This document shows positions 15,729 through 24,640 of a stretch of 64,000 nucleotides of DNA, one piece after another. Location of the stretch: contig NZ_JBKFGH010000002.1 in NCBI RefSeq assembly GCF_051233475.1, forward strand, positions 248,001-312,000, read 5' to 3'. The notes under the pieces are model-generated. The model ran no database searches, was not told the DNA's origin, and was given only the letters and a program-made list of their open reading frames with translations. This stretch comes from Bacillus_BU sp051233475 (GTDB taxonomy: Bacteria > Bacillota > Bacilli > Bacillales > Cytobacillaceae). The translations under genes were made by a program, and so were the position numbers. How positions within the stretch are numbered: the first letter of the stretch is position 1; every line of letters starts with the position of its first letter.

Positions 15729-15758
15729 AAAAAAATCCACCAGCTTAAAGGTGGATTT
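15729..15758 (-). terminator. Terminator of the amino acid permease gene
   Basis: On the minus strand AATCCACC/GGTGGATT form an 8-bp stem with loop TTTAAGCT, followed by a run of T, 10 nt after the stop codon. Confidence 0.9.
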
Positions 15759-15767
15759 TCCTTCAAG

Positions 15768-17207
15768 TTAATCTTCTTTTTTTCGATCAGTTGATTCAAA
15801 CTCTTCAGCTGCTTCCATTCCATGAATTGGCCTAAGTTTGTCTATTTTCCATTGAGCCCTAATTGGTTTCGCTTCTTTAAGCTCATGAAGTTTGTTTCTT
15901 GATTTTACAAAGAAATACGATACGGAATAGACCCCTAATAATAATAAGCCCGCTGCTAAACCTGCTCCCTGTCCACGCACTAACGGCATACTGACGATAA
16001 CTGCGATTAAACTAATCAGTGCAAACCAAGATGAATAGGGATAGCCCGGCAATTGGCACCTCCCATTATTGGGACAGCCGTTTTGTTTTCTAAATTTAAT
16101 ATGGGATAAAACAATGACGACATAAGTAAAGAGAAGTGAAAAACCTCCTGAGCTTACTAAAAACGTGTAAACATTCGCTGGAAGCAGCAACCCAAGTCCC
16201 AATCCCGTGAGCATCGCTACACCAGAAAAAATGATTCCCGGATATGGTATTCCACCTTTTCCCTTAATTAATGAAGGTGCATGACCTTCATCTGCTAAGG
16301 ACGAGATCATTCTTCCCAGACCAAAAGTGGCAGCTAACATGGTCGATAGAATGGCCGAGACTAGGACAAAATTAATGATATTTGCGGCCCACCCTAAGCC
16401 TTGTCGGGTTAATGCCGCAACAAATGGGCTCACCTCATCTGGGAGCTGGTCAATTGGAATTAACGGTAGCAATACAGAAACAGCACCAACATAAAGGGTA
16501 ATCAGTCCAATCACCGTTAAGATAATCGCCCGCGGAACGATTTTTTGAGGATTTTTCGTTTCTGAAGCTGCAAGGCCAATAATCTCAAACCCCGCATAAG
16601 TGAACATGACCATCAGCATACTCCCTGCTATTCCGCCTATCCCCCCTGTAAAGATGGGCTCTCTCGCCAGTTCTCCCGCTCCAACCTGTGGATTACCAGG
16701 AAATAAACCAACAATGAGAGCAAAGCCGATTAAAATAAAACCGACTATTGCAAGTAATTTTACTGCAGCAAGTCCACTTTCCAACTTACTAAGTCGTTCG
16801 GCCCCTAATAAATTTAGTAATGTTACACCAATAATAATTACTGCTCCTAGTAAACCTACCGAAACTCCCGGATACCAACCTTGTATTAAAATGGAGGCGG
16901 CTATCGCTTCACTTGACATTGCCAAAATAAGCCCAGTCCAGTATACCCAGCCAACAATAAAGCCTAACCCCGAACCATAGGCTCTAGCTGCAAAGGTACG
17001 GAACGATCCGGGAGTTGGGTCTGCTACCGTCATTTCAGATAACGAAAAAAGAATGACAAATATGATGGCTCCACCTATTAAATAGGATAGGATAACAGAT
17101 GGGCCCGCTGCGTGAAGCGCGACTGTCAATCCTAAAAAAAATGAACCCCCAACTACCGTTCCAAGCCCCATCATTGTTAGATGAAAAACCGACATCCCTT
17201 TTTCCAT
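15768..17207 (-). CDS. APC-family amino acid permease
   Basis: About 479 residues and 12 hydrophobic segments. TMMGLGTVVGGSFFLG in helix 1 matches the APC unwound G(T/I)xxGGxxF substrate site. MLMVMFTYAGFEIIGLAASETKNPQKIVPRAI is the conserved helix 6 region. The substrate is not deducible. Start ATG 17207 (GGAGG 7 nt upstream) is preferred over 17222. The C-terminus is long, charged and cytosolic. The gene is monocistronic with a terminator at 15729. Confidence 0.92.
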   Translation of the reverse strand: MEKGMSVFHLTMMGLGTVVGGSFFLGLTVALHAAGPSVILSYLIGGAIIFVILFSLSEMTVADPTPGSFRTFAARAYGSGLGFIVGWVYWTGLILAMSSEAIAASILIQGWYPGVSVGLLGAVIIIGVTLLNLLGAERLSKLESGLAAVKLLAIVGFILIGFALIVGLFPGNPQVGAGELAREPIFTGGIGGIAGSMLMVMFTYAGFEIIGLAASETKNPQKIVPRAIILTVIGLITLYVGAVSVLLPLIPIDQLPDEVSPFVAALTRQGLGWAANIINFVLVSAILSTMLAATFGLGRMISSLADEGHAPSLIKGKGGIPYPGIIFSGVAMLTGLGLGLLLPANVYTFLVSSGGFSLLFTYVVIVLSHIKFRKQNGCPNNGRCQLPGYPYSSWFALISLIAVIVSMPLVRGQGAGLAAGLLLLGVYSVSYFFVKSRNKLHELKEAKPIRAQWKIDKLRPIHGMEAAEEFESTDRKKED

Positions 17208-17359
17208 GCTGTTTCCTCCCAAGTTTGACTACTTTGGAGTAGTATTTGTCATGTCTTGGGAAAATATGATGGGCTCAGGGCCTAACCCAGATTTTTTAAC
17301 ATTTTTAAAAGAACGTTACAGTTTTGTTCATTATTTATTCATTTTTCTTCGTTATGATA

Positions 17360-17427
17360 GGAACAGGTAAAAAAACCTCCCTATTTAATAATTCCAGCCT
17401 CCTTTAGTGGTGGCTGGAACTTTTTTT
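17360..17427 (+). ncRNA. Candidate small RNA or orphan terminator
   Basis: TATGAT at 17353-17358 could be a -10. Then AGGT-AAAAAA-ACCT forms a small hairpin, and TTCCAGCC/GGCTGGAA (17392-17419) followed by CTTTTTTT makes a good plus-strand terminator. No plus-strand gene precedes it, so a short transcript is possible. The -35 is poor. The whole 17208-17440 gap holds nothing else. Confidence 0.35.
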
Positions 17428-17439
17428 AAGCATTGAAAA

Positions 17440-17489
17440 AACGGTGTCTGAATCCAAGCGGGTTTATCGCATTGGGATCAGGCACCGTT
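17440..17489. repeat. Intergenic palindrome, GGTGTCTG-arm variant (copy 4)
   Basis: AACGGTGTCTGAATCC and GGGATCAGGCACCGTT form diverged arms around AAGCGGGTTTATCGCATT. It belongs to the GGTGCCTG-arm type but the CCCC core is changed to ATCC. It sits 8 nt beyond the CoA-transferase stop. Confidence 0.75.
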
Positions 17490-17497
17490 TAGGTTTA

Positions 17498-19012
17498 TTA
17501 AACTAGTTCATGTACTGGTTGAAGCATTGTTCCTGTTTCTTTAAAGTTTGTATGCCATGAAAAAGCTTTCTCTAACACATGCGGAGTTTGTCCGCCTCTT
17601 TCAAGCGCTTCATTATAGTATGCTCTTAATTGGTCACGGTACGTTGGATGTACACAATTTTCAATGATTAGCTCTACGCGCTCTCTTGGAGCTTTACCGC
17701 GTAAATCAGCATAACCTTGTTCCGTAACAATAACGTCAACATCATGTTCAGTGTGGTCAACGTGAGACACGAAAGGTACGATGCTAGAAATTTTTCCGCC
17801 TTTTGCGATTGATTTTGTAACGAAGATACCAAGACGAGCGTTACGAGCAAAATCTCCAGATCCGCCGATTCCGTTCATCATGTTTGTACCCATTACATGT
17901 GTTGAGTTTACGTTTCCGTAAATATCAATTTCAAGAGCAGTATTAATAGAAATTAGACCCATACGACGGATAAGCTCCGGATGGTTCGAAATTTCTTGTG
18001 GGCGTAAAATAATTTTATCGCGATATTTATCAAAATCAGTGTAAAGTGATGAGATTCGTCCTTCGGATAGTGTAAATGAACAGCCAGAAGCAAACTTAAT
18101 TTTATCTTTATCCATTAAGTCGAATACTGAATCCTGAAGTACTTCAGAGTACACTTCCAAATCAGTAAATTCTGAATCTCCAAAACCGTGGAAGACAGCG
18201 TTTGCAATTGAACCAACACCTGATTGAAGTGGAGCTAATTTATTAGTTAGGCGGCCAGCTTTGATTTCTTCACGAAGGAAATCTAACAGATGATTAGCCA
18301 TAACAACTGTTTCTTCATCTGGAGGAACAATTGCTGATGGAGTTTCAGTTTGGTTTTTAATAACGATTCCAGCGATTTTTTCCGGCTCAACTTTAATACC
18401 AATTTCACCAATGCGATCGTCTACTTTAGTAAGAGGAATCGGTCCGCGCTCCCCTTGCTTTGCAGGTAAATAGCAATCATGAACACCGATTAAAGACTCT
18501 GGGTGAGCTAGGTTTAATTCTACAATCACTTTTTTAGCAAACTCGGCAAAAACAACATTGTTTCCAACAGAAGTTGATGGAATAATTGTCCCGTCTTCAA
18601 GAATTGCAACCGCATCCAAAATAGCGTAATCGATTTCATCGATGCAACCTTGTCTTACCAATTCAGCTACATGTGATAAATGATTATCAGTGTATAACAT
18701 TTCAGCTTTATTAATAGATTTTCTCATTACAGCATCCGCTTGGAATGGTAAACGTTTGTTGATGATTCCAGCTTCAGCCATGATTTGATCTGTCTCGGCT
18801 AAAGAAGCACCGGTATAAACATTTACTTTAAATTCTTCGCCTGCTTCCGCACGCTTTACTAATGCTAAAGGAACTGCAGTAGCATCTCCTGATTTTGTAA
18901 ATCCACTTAATCCTAATGACATACCGTCTTTAATCCAAGAAGCTGCTTCTTCAGCAGTAACGATCTTATCATGTAAACGAACATCTTTAATACGGCTTAA
19001 ATTGTTTTCCAC
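17498..19012 (-). CDS. Succinyl-CoA:acetate CoA-transferase family protein
   Basis: The 504-residue protein is full length for the acetyl-CoA hydrolase/transferase family: SLGLSGFTKSGDATAVPLAL at the N-terminus, LQSGVGSIANAVFHGF, the catalytic glutamate in DLEVYSEVLQDSVFDL (Glu290) and FMNMMNGIGGSGDFARNA-type glycine motif near the end. It transfers CoA between succinyl-CoA and acetate, linking overflow acetate to the TCA cycle. GTG start with GGGGG upstream. The LytTR regulator immediately upstream on the same strand may control it. A possible cre-like AAAACGCTTAAA lies at 19096-19107. Confidence 0.9.
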   Translation of the reverse strand: MENNLSRIKDVRLHDKIVTAEEAASWIKDGMSLGLSGFTKSGDATAVPLALVKRAEAGEEFKVNVYTGASLAETDQIMAEAGIINKRLPFQADAVMRKSINKAEMLYTDNHLSHVAELVRQGCIDEIDYAILDAVAILEDGTIIPSTSVGNNVVFAEFAKKVIVELNLAHPESLIGVHDCYLPAKQGERGPIPLTKVDDRIGEIGIKVEPEKIAGIVIKNQTETPSAIVPPDEETVVMANHLLDFLREEIKAGRLTNKLAPLQSGVGSIANAVFHGFGDSEFTDLEVYSEVLQDSVFDLMDKDKIKFASGCSFTLSEGRISSLYTDFDKYRDKIILRPQEISNHPELIRRMGLISINTALEIDIYGNVNSTHVMGTNMMNGIGGSGDFARNARLGIFVTKSIAKGGKISSIVPFVSHVDHTEHDVDVIVTEQGYADLRGKAPRERVELIIENCVHPTYRDQLRAYYNEALERGGQTPHVLEKAFSWHTNFKETGTMLQPVHELV

Positions 19013-19143
19013 GATACCATCCCCCTATTATACATCTTTAAAGATATTTTACTGGATGTATTACAACAGATAGGGATTTTTGGACGAAATTAGACAATTT
19101 TGTGACAAAACGCTTAAATTTCGACACAAAACAGAAGTATTTT

Positions 19144-19191
19144 TCAGAATACTAGTAATTTTCTAAATCAGAATACTAGGAGTTTTCTAAA
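19144..19191. repeat. Two 24-bp direct repeats at the end of the LytTR gene
   Basis: TCAGAATACTAGNNNTTTTCTAAA occurs twice in tandem (19144-19167 and 19168-19191). The second copy encodes the last seven codons and stop of the LytTR protein, and the first repeats that segment after the stop. Confidence 0.85.
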
Positions 19192-19812
19192 ATAGCTCGA
19201 ATAAGACTGACTCACTGGGATGCGATCTCCATTACTCATTTTTAAAACAAAGGTCGAATGAGTATCAGGAAATATTTCTTTAATGTGATTAACGTTAACA
19301 ATGAAGGAGCGGTGACAACGAATAAACGATTCCTTCGGTAAAAAATATTCAAACTCTTGTAATGAGTACTTATGAGTACCAGAAAGTTGTTCTGTGAACA
19401 CATGGGTTTTGCGATCTTTAGCCTCTAAATAAACGACTTGTGAAAACGGAATCGGGATCCAGCCTTCATGGATTCTAACCGTCACAAATGATTTTCCATC
19501 GTTTAGGGCTGGAAAAACGGCTGTCACACAACCCTCGAGTTTTCCTTCATGAAAGAATGGAACTGCCATTCCATAATAAGGAACTCCAAATATTTCACGA
19601 TTAATAAATTCTGAAACTTTTTGTTGAGAAGTTAATGCTTTGTAGGTGATGGTTCCCTCTCTTACGGGATCACCGGGGCATATTTTTAAATCAATCCGTT
19701 TACTCGGTCGATAGTAGATATAGTCTGTGGTGTTTGAAACGGCAATAGAGGTTTCATCTGAAAATAACTCACCAATAACATCTAAAAGTGCAACTGCCGT
19801 TAATTTCTCCAT
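19168..19812 (-). CDS. LytTR-family transcriptional regulator
   Basis: The C-terminal 100 residues form a LytTR DNA-binding domain: PFSQVVYLEAKDRKTHVFT, LQEFEYFLPKESFIRCHRSFIVNVNHIKEI, and RIPVSQSYSSYFRKLL. The N-terminal 110 residues (AVALLDVIGELFSDETSIAVSNTTDYIYYRPS) look like a PAS-type or ligand-sensing domain of unknown ligand, not a receiver. Start MEKLTAV at 19812 is favoured over 19821 by AGGTG upstream. Its position directly upstream of the CoA-transferase suggests it regulates that gene. Confidence 0.85.
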   Translation of the reverse strand: MEKLTAVALLDVIGELFSDETSIAVSNTTDYIYYRPSKRIDLKICPGDPVREGTITYKALTSQQKVSEFINREIFGVPYYGMAVPFFHEGKLEGCVTAVFPALNDGKSFVTVRIHEGWIPIPFSQVVYLEAKDRKTHVFTEQLSGTHKYSLQEFEYFLPKESFIRCHRSFIVNVNHIKEIFPDTHSTFVLKMSNGDRIPVSQSYSSYFRKLLVF

Positions 19813-19905
19813 CTGCAACACCTTTCAAAAATAGTTTAATAATCTAGTATAATTTTACACATTTTCGACATAACTTTCCATAATTAGCACTCAACCACTA
19901 ACTCA

Positions 19906-19944
19906 CATTAAAGCAATGGGGGACAGTCCCCCATTGCTTTAATG
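19906..19944. repeat. Intergenic palindrome, GGGGACAGTCCCC type (copy 5)
   Basis: CATTAAAGCAATGGGGG-ACAGT-CCCCCATTGCTTTAATG, an essentially perfect 17-bp stem, in the divergent gap between the LytTR and MMPL genes. Because no gene ends here, it is not simply a terminator. Confidence 0.92.
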
Positions 19945-20033
19945 CGTTGCAGTTTGTTATGTTATGACTTAACAAATGAAGTTTGAAACATCATAATGGT
20001 AGGTGGAAGTGTTTTAGGGAGGTTGGTTTCTCT

Positions 20034-22190
20034 ATGAATAAGTTCGGAAAATTAATGTATCGTTTTAAAAAGACAGTTATTATTATTTGGATTGCGATTA
20101 TTGCTGTTTTTGGAATTTATGCCACTAAGCTTCCATCTGTCCTAAGCGGGAACGGATTTGAGTTTAATGGCGAGTACAAACAAACCCGGCAAATTCTCGA
20201 CGATGATTTTGCGCAACCAAAATCATCCATCATTGTTTTATTTGAAAAAGAGAAGAACGTAAACAAGGCAGACTGGGAGAAATTTATCACTGATTCATTG
20301 AAAAAGGCCGGTGATATTCCAGCTGTTGAAAGCGTAGTGTCTCCTTTTGAACAACAAGGTATGAGCAAAGAAAACCACGCCTACGGAGTTTTAACCTTTG
20401 AAAAGGAATCTGGAAGCTTAGGCGAAACCATCAACAAGCTTCGTTCGGTCCTTAAAGATAAGGATGGAATGAAGGTATTAATTACAGGTGAACCGGTGAT
20501 TGTAAAGGATCTAAACCAAGCAAGCCAAGAAGATTTAGCTAAAGCCGAAATGATTGGCTTACCCATCGCTCTTATCGTACTTGTGTTAGCGTTTGGAAGT
20601 TTAGTTGCAGCGAGTATTCCCATTATTGTTGGAATCTTATCGATAACCATCACGATGGGAATTGTCTACTTCTTTAGTTATTCGTTTGACCTGACGATTT
20701 TTATTTTAAATATTGTTCCAATGATTGGGCTTGCCTTAAGCATCGATTTCGCTTTGCTATTTATCAACCGTTTTAAAGAAGAGATTGACCGTTCCTCTGT
20801 TGAAGAAGCTGTCATAACAACGGTAGCCACTGCTGGGCGTTCAATTATTTTCTCCGCTTCCTGTGTATTTATCGGGTTGCTCGGCTTAATGTTTATCGAG
20901 ATTGATATCTTCCGAAACGTCGCACTTGGAGGAATGACAGTCGTATTTGTCGCGGCACTCTCAGCCATTACGTTTTTACCAGCATTACTTGCATTATTGG
21001 GCCGGCGAATCCATTCCCTTAAAGTATTAAAGCTTAAAAGTGATAACCAGGGAATATGGAGTAAATTTGCCCATCTTGTGATGAAACGACCTGTGATTAT
21101 GGCAGGATTGGCGCTTTTCATTTTAATCACCGCCCTAATTCCGGTGAAAAATATGAACGTTACCGTCCCAGGAATTGACGCTTTGCCACCTACTTATGAG
21201 GCTAGATTGGCTTACGATACCTACGAGGATGTATTTATTAAAAAAGAGAAGAGCAACGAAAATAAAGTAGCTTTAATTATTGAAACAGATGACAACATGC
21301 TCGATGAACCCAATAACCTGAAAAAAGCCCAAGTTGCTCTTGAAAAAATAAAGGACAACAAGGATGTTGAATTAGTTGAGTCTGTTTTCTCTTTATCCGG
21401 AATTTCAGATGTGAACCAGTTTGTAATGGGCTTATCTCAACCAAATAGCCCTCTAGCGCCACTGGCAACTCAATTCATTTCAGGAAATAAAATGCTCGTT
21501 AATGTCTACTTAAAGGATAGTCTCTCCACCGGAGAAAAACGGGAATGGGTAAGAAAATGGATGGACAAAGACCTTGGAGTTAAAGCCTATTATGGCGGAA
21601 GCATCAAATTTGAACAGGAGATTTTTGATGAGATCTTCAAGCAAACCCCAAAAGGCTTGGCTTTGATTCTTGTGTCTACTTTTCTTATTTTAATGATTGC
21701 GTTCCGATCCTTACTTATCCCGATCAAAGCAATCATTATGAATATCTTAAGCTTAAGCGCCACATTTGGCATTGTTGTCTGGATCTTTCAAGAAGGGCAT
21801 CTTGGAATCGATCCGGTTAGTATTACCTTAATGCTGCCTGTGTTTGTGTTTAGCTTAGTATTTGGCCTTTCCATGGACTATGAAGTATTTTTGATTTCTC
21901 GGATTCATGAGATTTACTTAGAAACGAAAGATAACCATCGAGCTACGTTAGTAGGATTGATATCGACTAGTAAAATCATTACATCTGCAGCGGCCATTAT
22001 GATTGTTGTAACGGGTGCCTTTGCGTTTACCGGAGTAACCCCGGTTAAACAAATGGGTGTTGGGATTGCACTTGCGATTTTCATCGATGCTACTATTATC
22101 AGGATGGTTCTGGTTCCATCCTTAATGAAGCTGTTCGGCGATTGGAACTGGTGGCTGTTCGGTATGAAACAGAAACTAACTGAAAAATAA
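20034..22190 (+). CDS. MMPL/RND-family membrane transporter
   Basis: About 718 residues with two RND halves. Each half has one N-terminal helix, a large extracytoplasmic loop and five helices: first half KKTVIIIWIAIIAVFGI, then GLALSIDFALLFINRFKEE; second half from KRPVIMAGLALFILITALIPV, then FGLSMDYEVFLISRIHE. The Asp-containing GLxxDY/F motifs are the proton-relay sites of MMPL proteins. It probably exports lipids or hydrophobic compounds, similar to B. subtilis YdfJ. The ATG at 20034 after AGGGAGG is preferred to the longer 19983 start. It ends at a strong hairpin terminator. Confidence 0.9.
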   Translation: MNKFGKLMYRFKKTVIIIWIAIIAVFGIYATKLPSVLSGNGFEFNGEYKQTRQILDDDFAQPKSSIIVLFEKEKNVNKADWEKFITDSLKKAGDIPAVESVVSPFEQQGMSKENHAYGVLTFEKESGSLGETINKLRSVLKDKDGMKVLITGEPVIVKDLNQASQEDLAKAEMIGLPIALIVLVLAFGSLVAASIPIIVGILSITITMGIVYFFSYSFDLTIFILNIVPMIGLALSIDFALLFINRFKEEIDRSSVEEAVITTVATAGRSIIFSASCVFIGLLGLMFIEIDIFRNVALGGMTVVFVAALSAITFLPALLALLGRRIHSLKVLKLKSDNQGIWSKFAHLVMKRPVIMAGLALFILITALIPVKNMNVTVPGIDALPPTYEARLAYDTYEDVFIKKEKSNENKVALIIETDDNMLDEPNNLKKAQVALEKIKDNKDVELVESVFSLSGISDVNQFVMGLSQPNSPLAPLATQFISGNKMLVNVYLKDSLSTGEKREWVRKWMDKDLGVKAYYGGSIKFEQEIFDEIFKQTPKGLALILVSTFLILMIAFRSLLIPIKAIIMNILSLSATFGIVVWIFQEGHLGIDPVSITLMLPVFVFSLVFGLSMDYEVFLISRIHEIYLETKDNHRATLVGLISTSKIITSAAAIMIVVTGAFAFTGVTPVKQMGVGIALAIFIDATIIRMVLVPSLMKLFGDWNWWLFGMKQKLTEK

Positions 22191-22198
22191 AAACAAAA

Positions 22199-22250
22199 AG
22201 GGTGACTTGTAGCCACTGCAAAAAGCAGTAGCAAGAAGTCACCCTTCCTT
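22199..22250 (+). terminator. Terminator of the MMPL gene
   Basis: AAGGGTGACTT and AAGTCACCCTT form an 11-bp stem with a nested ACTGC-AAAAA-GCAGT hairpin, followed by CCTTTACC. Confidence 0.8.
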
Positions 22251-22255
22251 TACCC

Positions 22256-22294
22256 CTTTACCGTACCGGGGGACAGTCCCCCAGTGCGGTAAAG
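22256..22294. repeat. Intergenic palindrome, GGGGACAGTCCCC type (copy 6)
   Basis: CTTTACCG..CCGGGGGACAGTCCCCC..GCGGTAAAG, with two mismatches in the arms. It lies between the convergent MMPL and MFS genes, beside the MMPL terminator. Confidence 0.9.
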
Positions 22295-22337
22295 CTTTAC
22301 AGTACAAGATCGCACGTACTTACTACATCCCTGTTAA

Positions 22338-23882
22338 TTAATGCTGATTCACTTCCACATTACGAGTCTTTGGTTTTGGTCTCTTGGTTATCATTAACCG
22401 CTCGTTCCCCATCAAAAACACAAATAGAAATGCCATAACGGATGGAACTAAAGCCCACATAAACGTATGAACAATGGAATCCGAAAGTGCGTTTATGATT
22501 TTAGATAAAATTTCAGGAGGAATTTGCCCTCTTACCCCTTCGGATAATATCGCGTTCGCATCTCCATTCCCGCTTCCTGCGACGGGCATTTTCCCCGCTC
22601 CCATACCAGCAAAAGCTGATTCAAGTTGGTTTGAAAAATCATTCCGTTGGATCATCCCAAACACCGTGATCCCAATGGTCATCCCTAACGAGCGAATGAA
22701 GTTGCTAGTGGAAGATGCCGACCCTCTTTGGGTTATGTCAAAATGATGAATCGCCGACATCCCCAAAACAGAAAATGAAAAGCCGACACCAAATCCGACT
22801 ATCATCATATAAACCGTTAGTATTCCTCTGCTAGTGTCCGGATTCACAGTACTTAATAAAATAAATCCTAGAATTAAAATAACACCTGATAGAAACATAA
22901 TGTTTCGGTAACTCATTTTCGTAGTCAAAAACCCGCCTAACTGTGCAGTCACGACAGAACCCACCATCATCGGCAGTAGGACCAACCCAGAGTTTGTTGC
23001 TGTTCCGCCATAAACTCCTTGCACAAAAATTGGAATATATACAGTAGCGGACATAAACGCTGCACCATAAAACAGAGCAACAAGTGCACTACCCGCAAAT
23101 AAGCGATTGGAAAACATTTTAAACGAAATGATTGGGTCTGGAGCCTTTGTTTCCGCATATAGAAAAAGAACTAAAAATACTGCAAACCCCGAAAATAACC
23201 CTAAAATAACAATCGAATCCCAATCATACTTTTGCCCGCCTAGCTCAAGGGCAAACATCAGGCAGACCACTGCTCCGACCAACAGACCAGCTCCCCACCA
23301 ATCAATCCGCTGCTTTTGATGGACTGGAGACTCTTTATAAAATAGAACAATGAATAACAGGGCAAGCACACCAAGCGGCATATTAATATAAAACACCCAT
23401 TGCCAGCTTAAATGATCCGTTATGTAAGCTCCAAGCAATGGACCAAATATACTTGATAATCCAAACACCGCTCCGAAAAGTCCGCCCATTTTCCCTCTTT
23501 TCTCAAGCGGGAAAATATCAAAAACAATCGTAAAAGCAATCGGAACAAGAGCCCCTCCGCCAATTCCTTGAATCGCTCGGTATATGCTGAGCTGTGTAAT
23601 AGTTTCAGCGGTGCCACAAAGAGCAGATCCCGCCATAAAAAGAATTAAACCAAATATAAAAAATCGTTTTCTGCCATACATATCTGACAGCTTTCCAAAA
23701 ATCGGCATACCCGCCATTTCAGCAACCATATAAGCGGACACTACCCAAACAAAGCTTTCCAGACCGCCTAACTCCCCCACAATCGTCCCCATCGCGGTAA
23801 CAACAATCGTATTGTCCATTGATGCCATTAGAATCCCAAGCATTAACGCAGCAACAACCCAACCTAACTTCTGTTTTTCCAT
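22338..23882 (-). CDS. DHA2-family (EmrB/QacA-type) MFS multidrug exporter
   Basis: About 514 residues and 14 hydrophobic segments. ASMDNTIVVTAMGTIVGELGG is motif D1 of the 14-helix drug:H+ antiporters. GKLSDMYGRKRFFIFGL is motif A and GGGALVPIAFTIVFDIFPLEKRGKMGGLFGAVFGLSSIFGPLLGAYI covers motif C. It probably exports drugs or toxic metabolites. ATG 23882 with GGTGGAG upstream fits better than 23900, which has its RBS too close. It is 25 nt downstream of the bactofilin operon and may be read through from it. Confidence 0.92.
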   Translation of the reverse strand: MEKQKLGWVVAALMLGILMASMDNTIVVTAMGTIVGELGGLESFVWVVSAYMVAEMAGMPIFGKLSDMYGRKRFFIFGLILFMAGSALCGTAETITQLSIYRAIQGIGGGALVPIAFTIVFDIFPLEKRGKMGGLFGAVFGLSSIFGPLLGAYITDHLSWQWVFYINMPLGVLALLFIVLFYKESPVHQKQRIDWWGAGLLVGAVVCLMFALELGGQKYDWDSIVILGLFSGFAVFLVLFLYAETKAPDPIISFKMFSNRLFAGSALVALFYGAAFMSATVYIPIFVQGVYGGTATNSGLVLLPMMVGSVVTAQLGGFLTTKMSYRNIMFLSGVILILGFILLSTVNPDTSRGILTVYMMIVGFGVGFSFSVLGMSAIHHFDITQRGSASSTSNFIRSLGMTIGITVFGMIQRNDFSNQLESAFAGMGAGKMPVAGSGNGDANAILSEGVRGQIPPEILSKIINALSDSIVHTFMWALVPSVMAFLFVFLMGNERLMITKRPKPKTRNVEVNQH

Positions 23883-23907
23883 TGTCAATTTCTCCACCAT
23901 CCCCTAA

Positions 23908-24624
23908 TTAACACATTTTACGGTTTTCCTTAACTAAAGCGTTAGGATCCACCGATAATTCCTCATTATATTCCACGACCCCAATTTCACATCCTGGACC
24001 AATCGAAATTCTTTTTCCTCTTACTATATTAGCCGTTGTATTTTCCAGGTAAACCTCATCCCCCTCAATAACACCAGCCTCCAAAATGCCCTCACCAGAA
24101 AATAAAGAAAACAAAGTTGACTTTCTTTTTACAATAATCTTCTCTCCACCAATTTCTTCCGCGCTGCTTGAGCCGTATCGAGGAAAAATCTTGATCGTTT
24201 CAGCGTTTAACAACCCCTTAATTTCAAACGCCCCAGTTGAGTAGAAATTTTCAAACTCTGCGTCTCCGTTCACCGACAAACTCCCTTTAATATTGGCATC
24301 CTCTCCTGATATTCTAGTACCAATATCAAGGGTTCCCCATACTTTCATCCTTTTGATCGTTGCGGTCCCACCAACAGAAGCAGTCCCTAAAATTTTCAAT
24401 TCAGCTGCATTTAAATCTCCGCAAATTTCTGTTTCCCCTAGAACATCAAATCGTTTGGCATTTCCGTTTTTTAAAATATTACTTGAGCCATAGGCTTTAA
24501 AAACATTACAATCAAAATCAGATGTAATCGTCCCGTCTCCTCTGATTTTGATTTTTTCATAAGTACCTCCGCCATAACTCCCAGAGCCATTAATAATAAG
24601 ATTGTGGTTTTCTCCCATCTTCAC
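23908..24624 (-). CDS. yhbF: Bactofilin-like cytoskeletal protein YhbF (BacF)
   Basis: A 238-residue protein of repeated short beta strands with glycine turns (NLIINGSGSYGGGTYEKIKIRGDGTITSDFDCN...), the pattern of the polymer-forming bactofilin beta-helix. It is about 45% similar by eye over its full length to the neighbouring 24641-25360 gene. In B. subtilis yhbD-yhbE-yhbF is the matching operon and the two bactofilins are reported to be needed for flagellar assembly. It is likely to polymerise with its paralogue. RBS AAGGGGG before ATG. Confidence 0.88.
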   Translation of the reverse strand: MKMGENHNLIINGSGSYGGGTYEKIKIRGDGTITSDFDCNVFKAYGSSNILKNGNAKRFDVLGETEICGDLNAAELKILGTASVGGTATIKRMKVWGTLDIGTRISGEDANIKGSLSVNGDAEFENFYSTGAFEIKGLLNAETIKIFPRYGSSSAEEIGGEKIIVKRKSTLFSLFSGEGILEAGVIEGDEVYLENTTANIVRGKRISIGPGCEIGVVEYNEELSVDPNALVKENRKMC

Positions 24625-24640
24625 TGCCCCCTTTCTTAAT

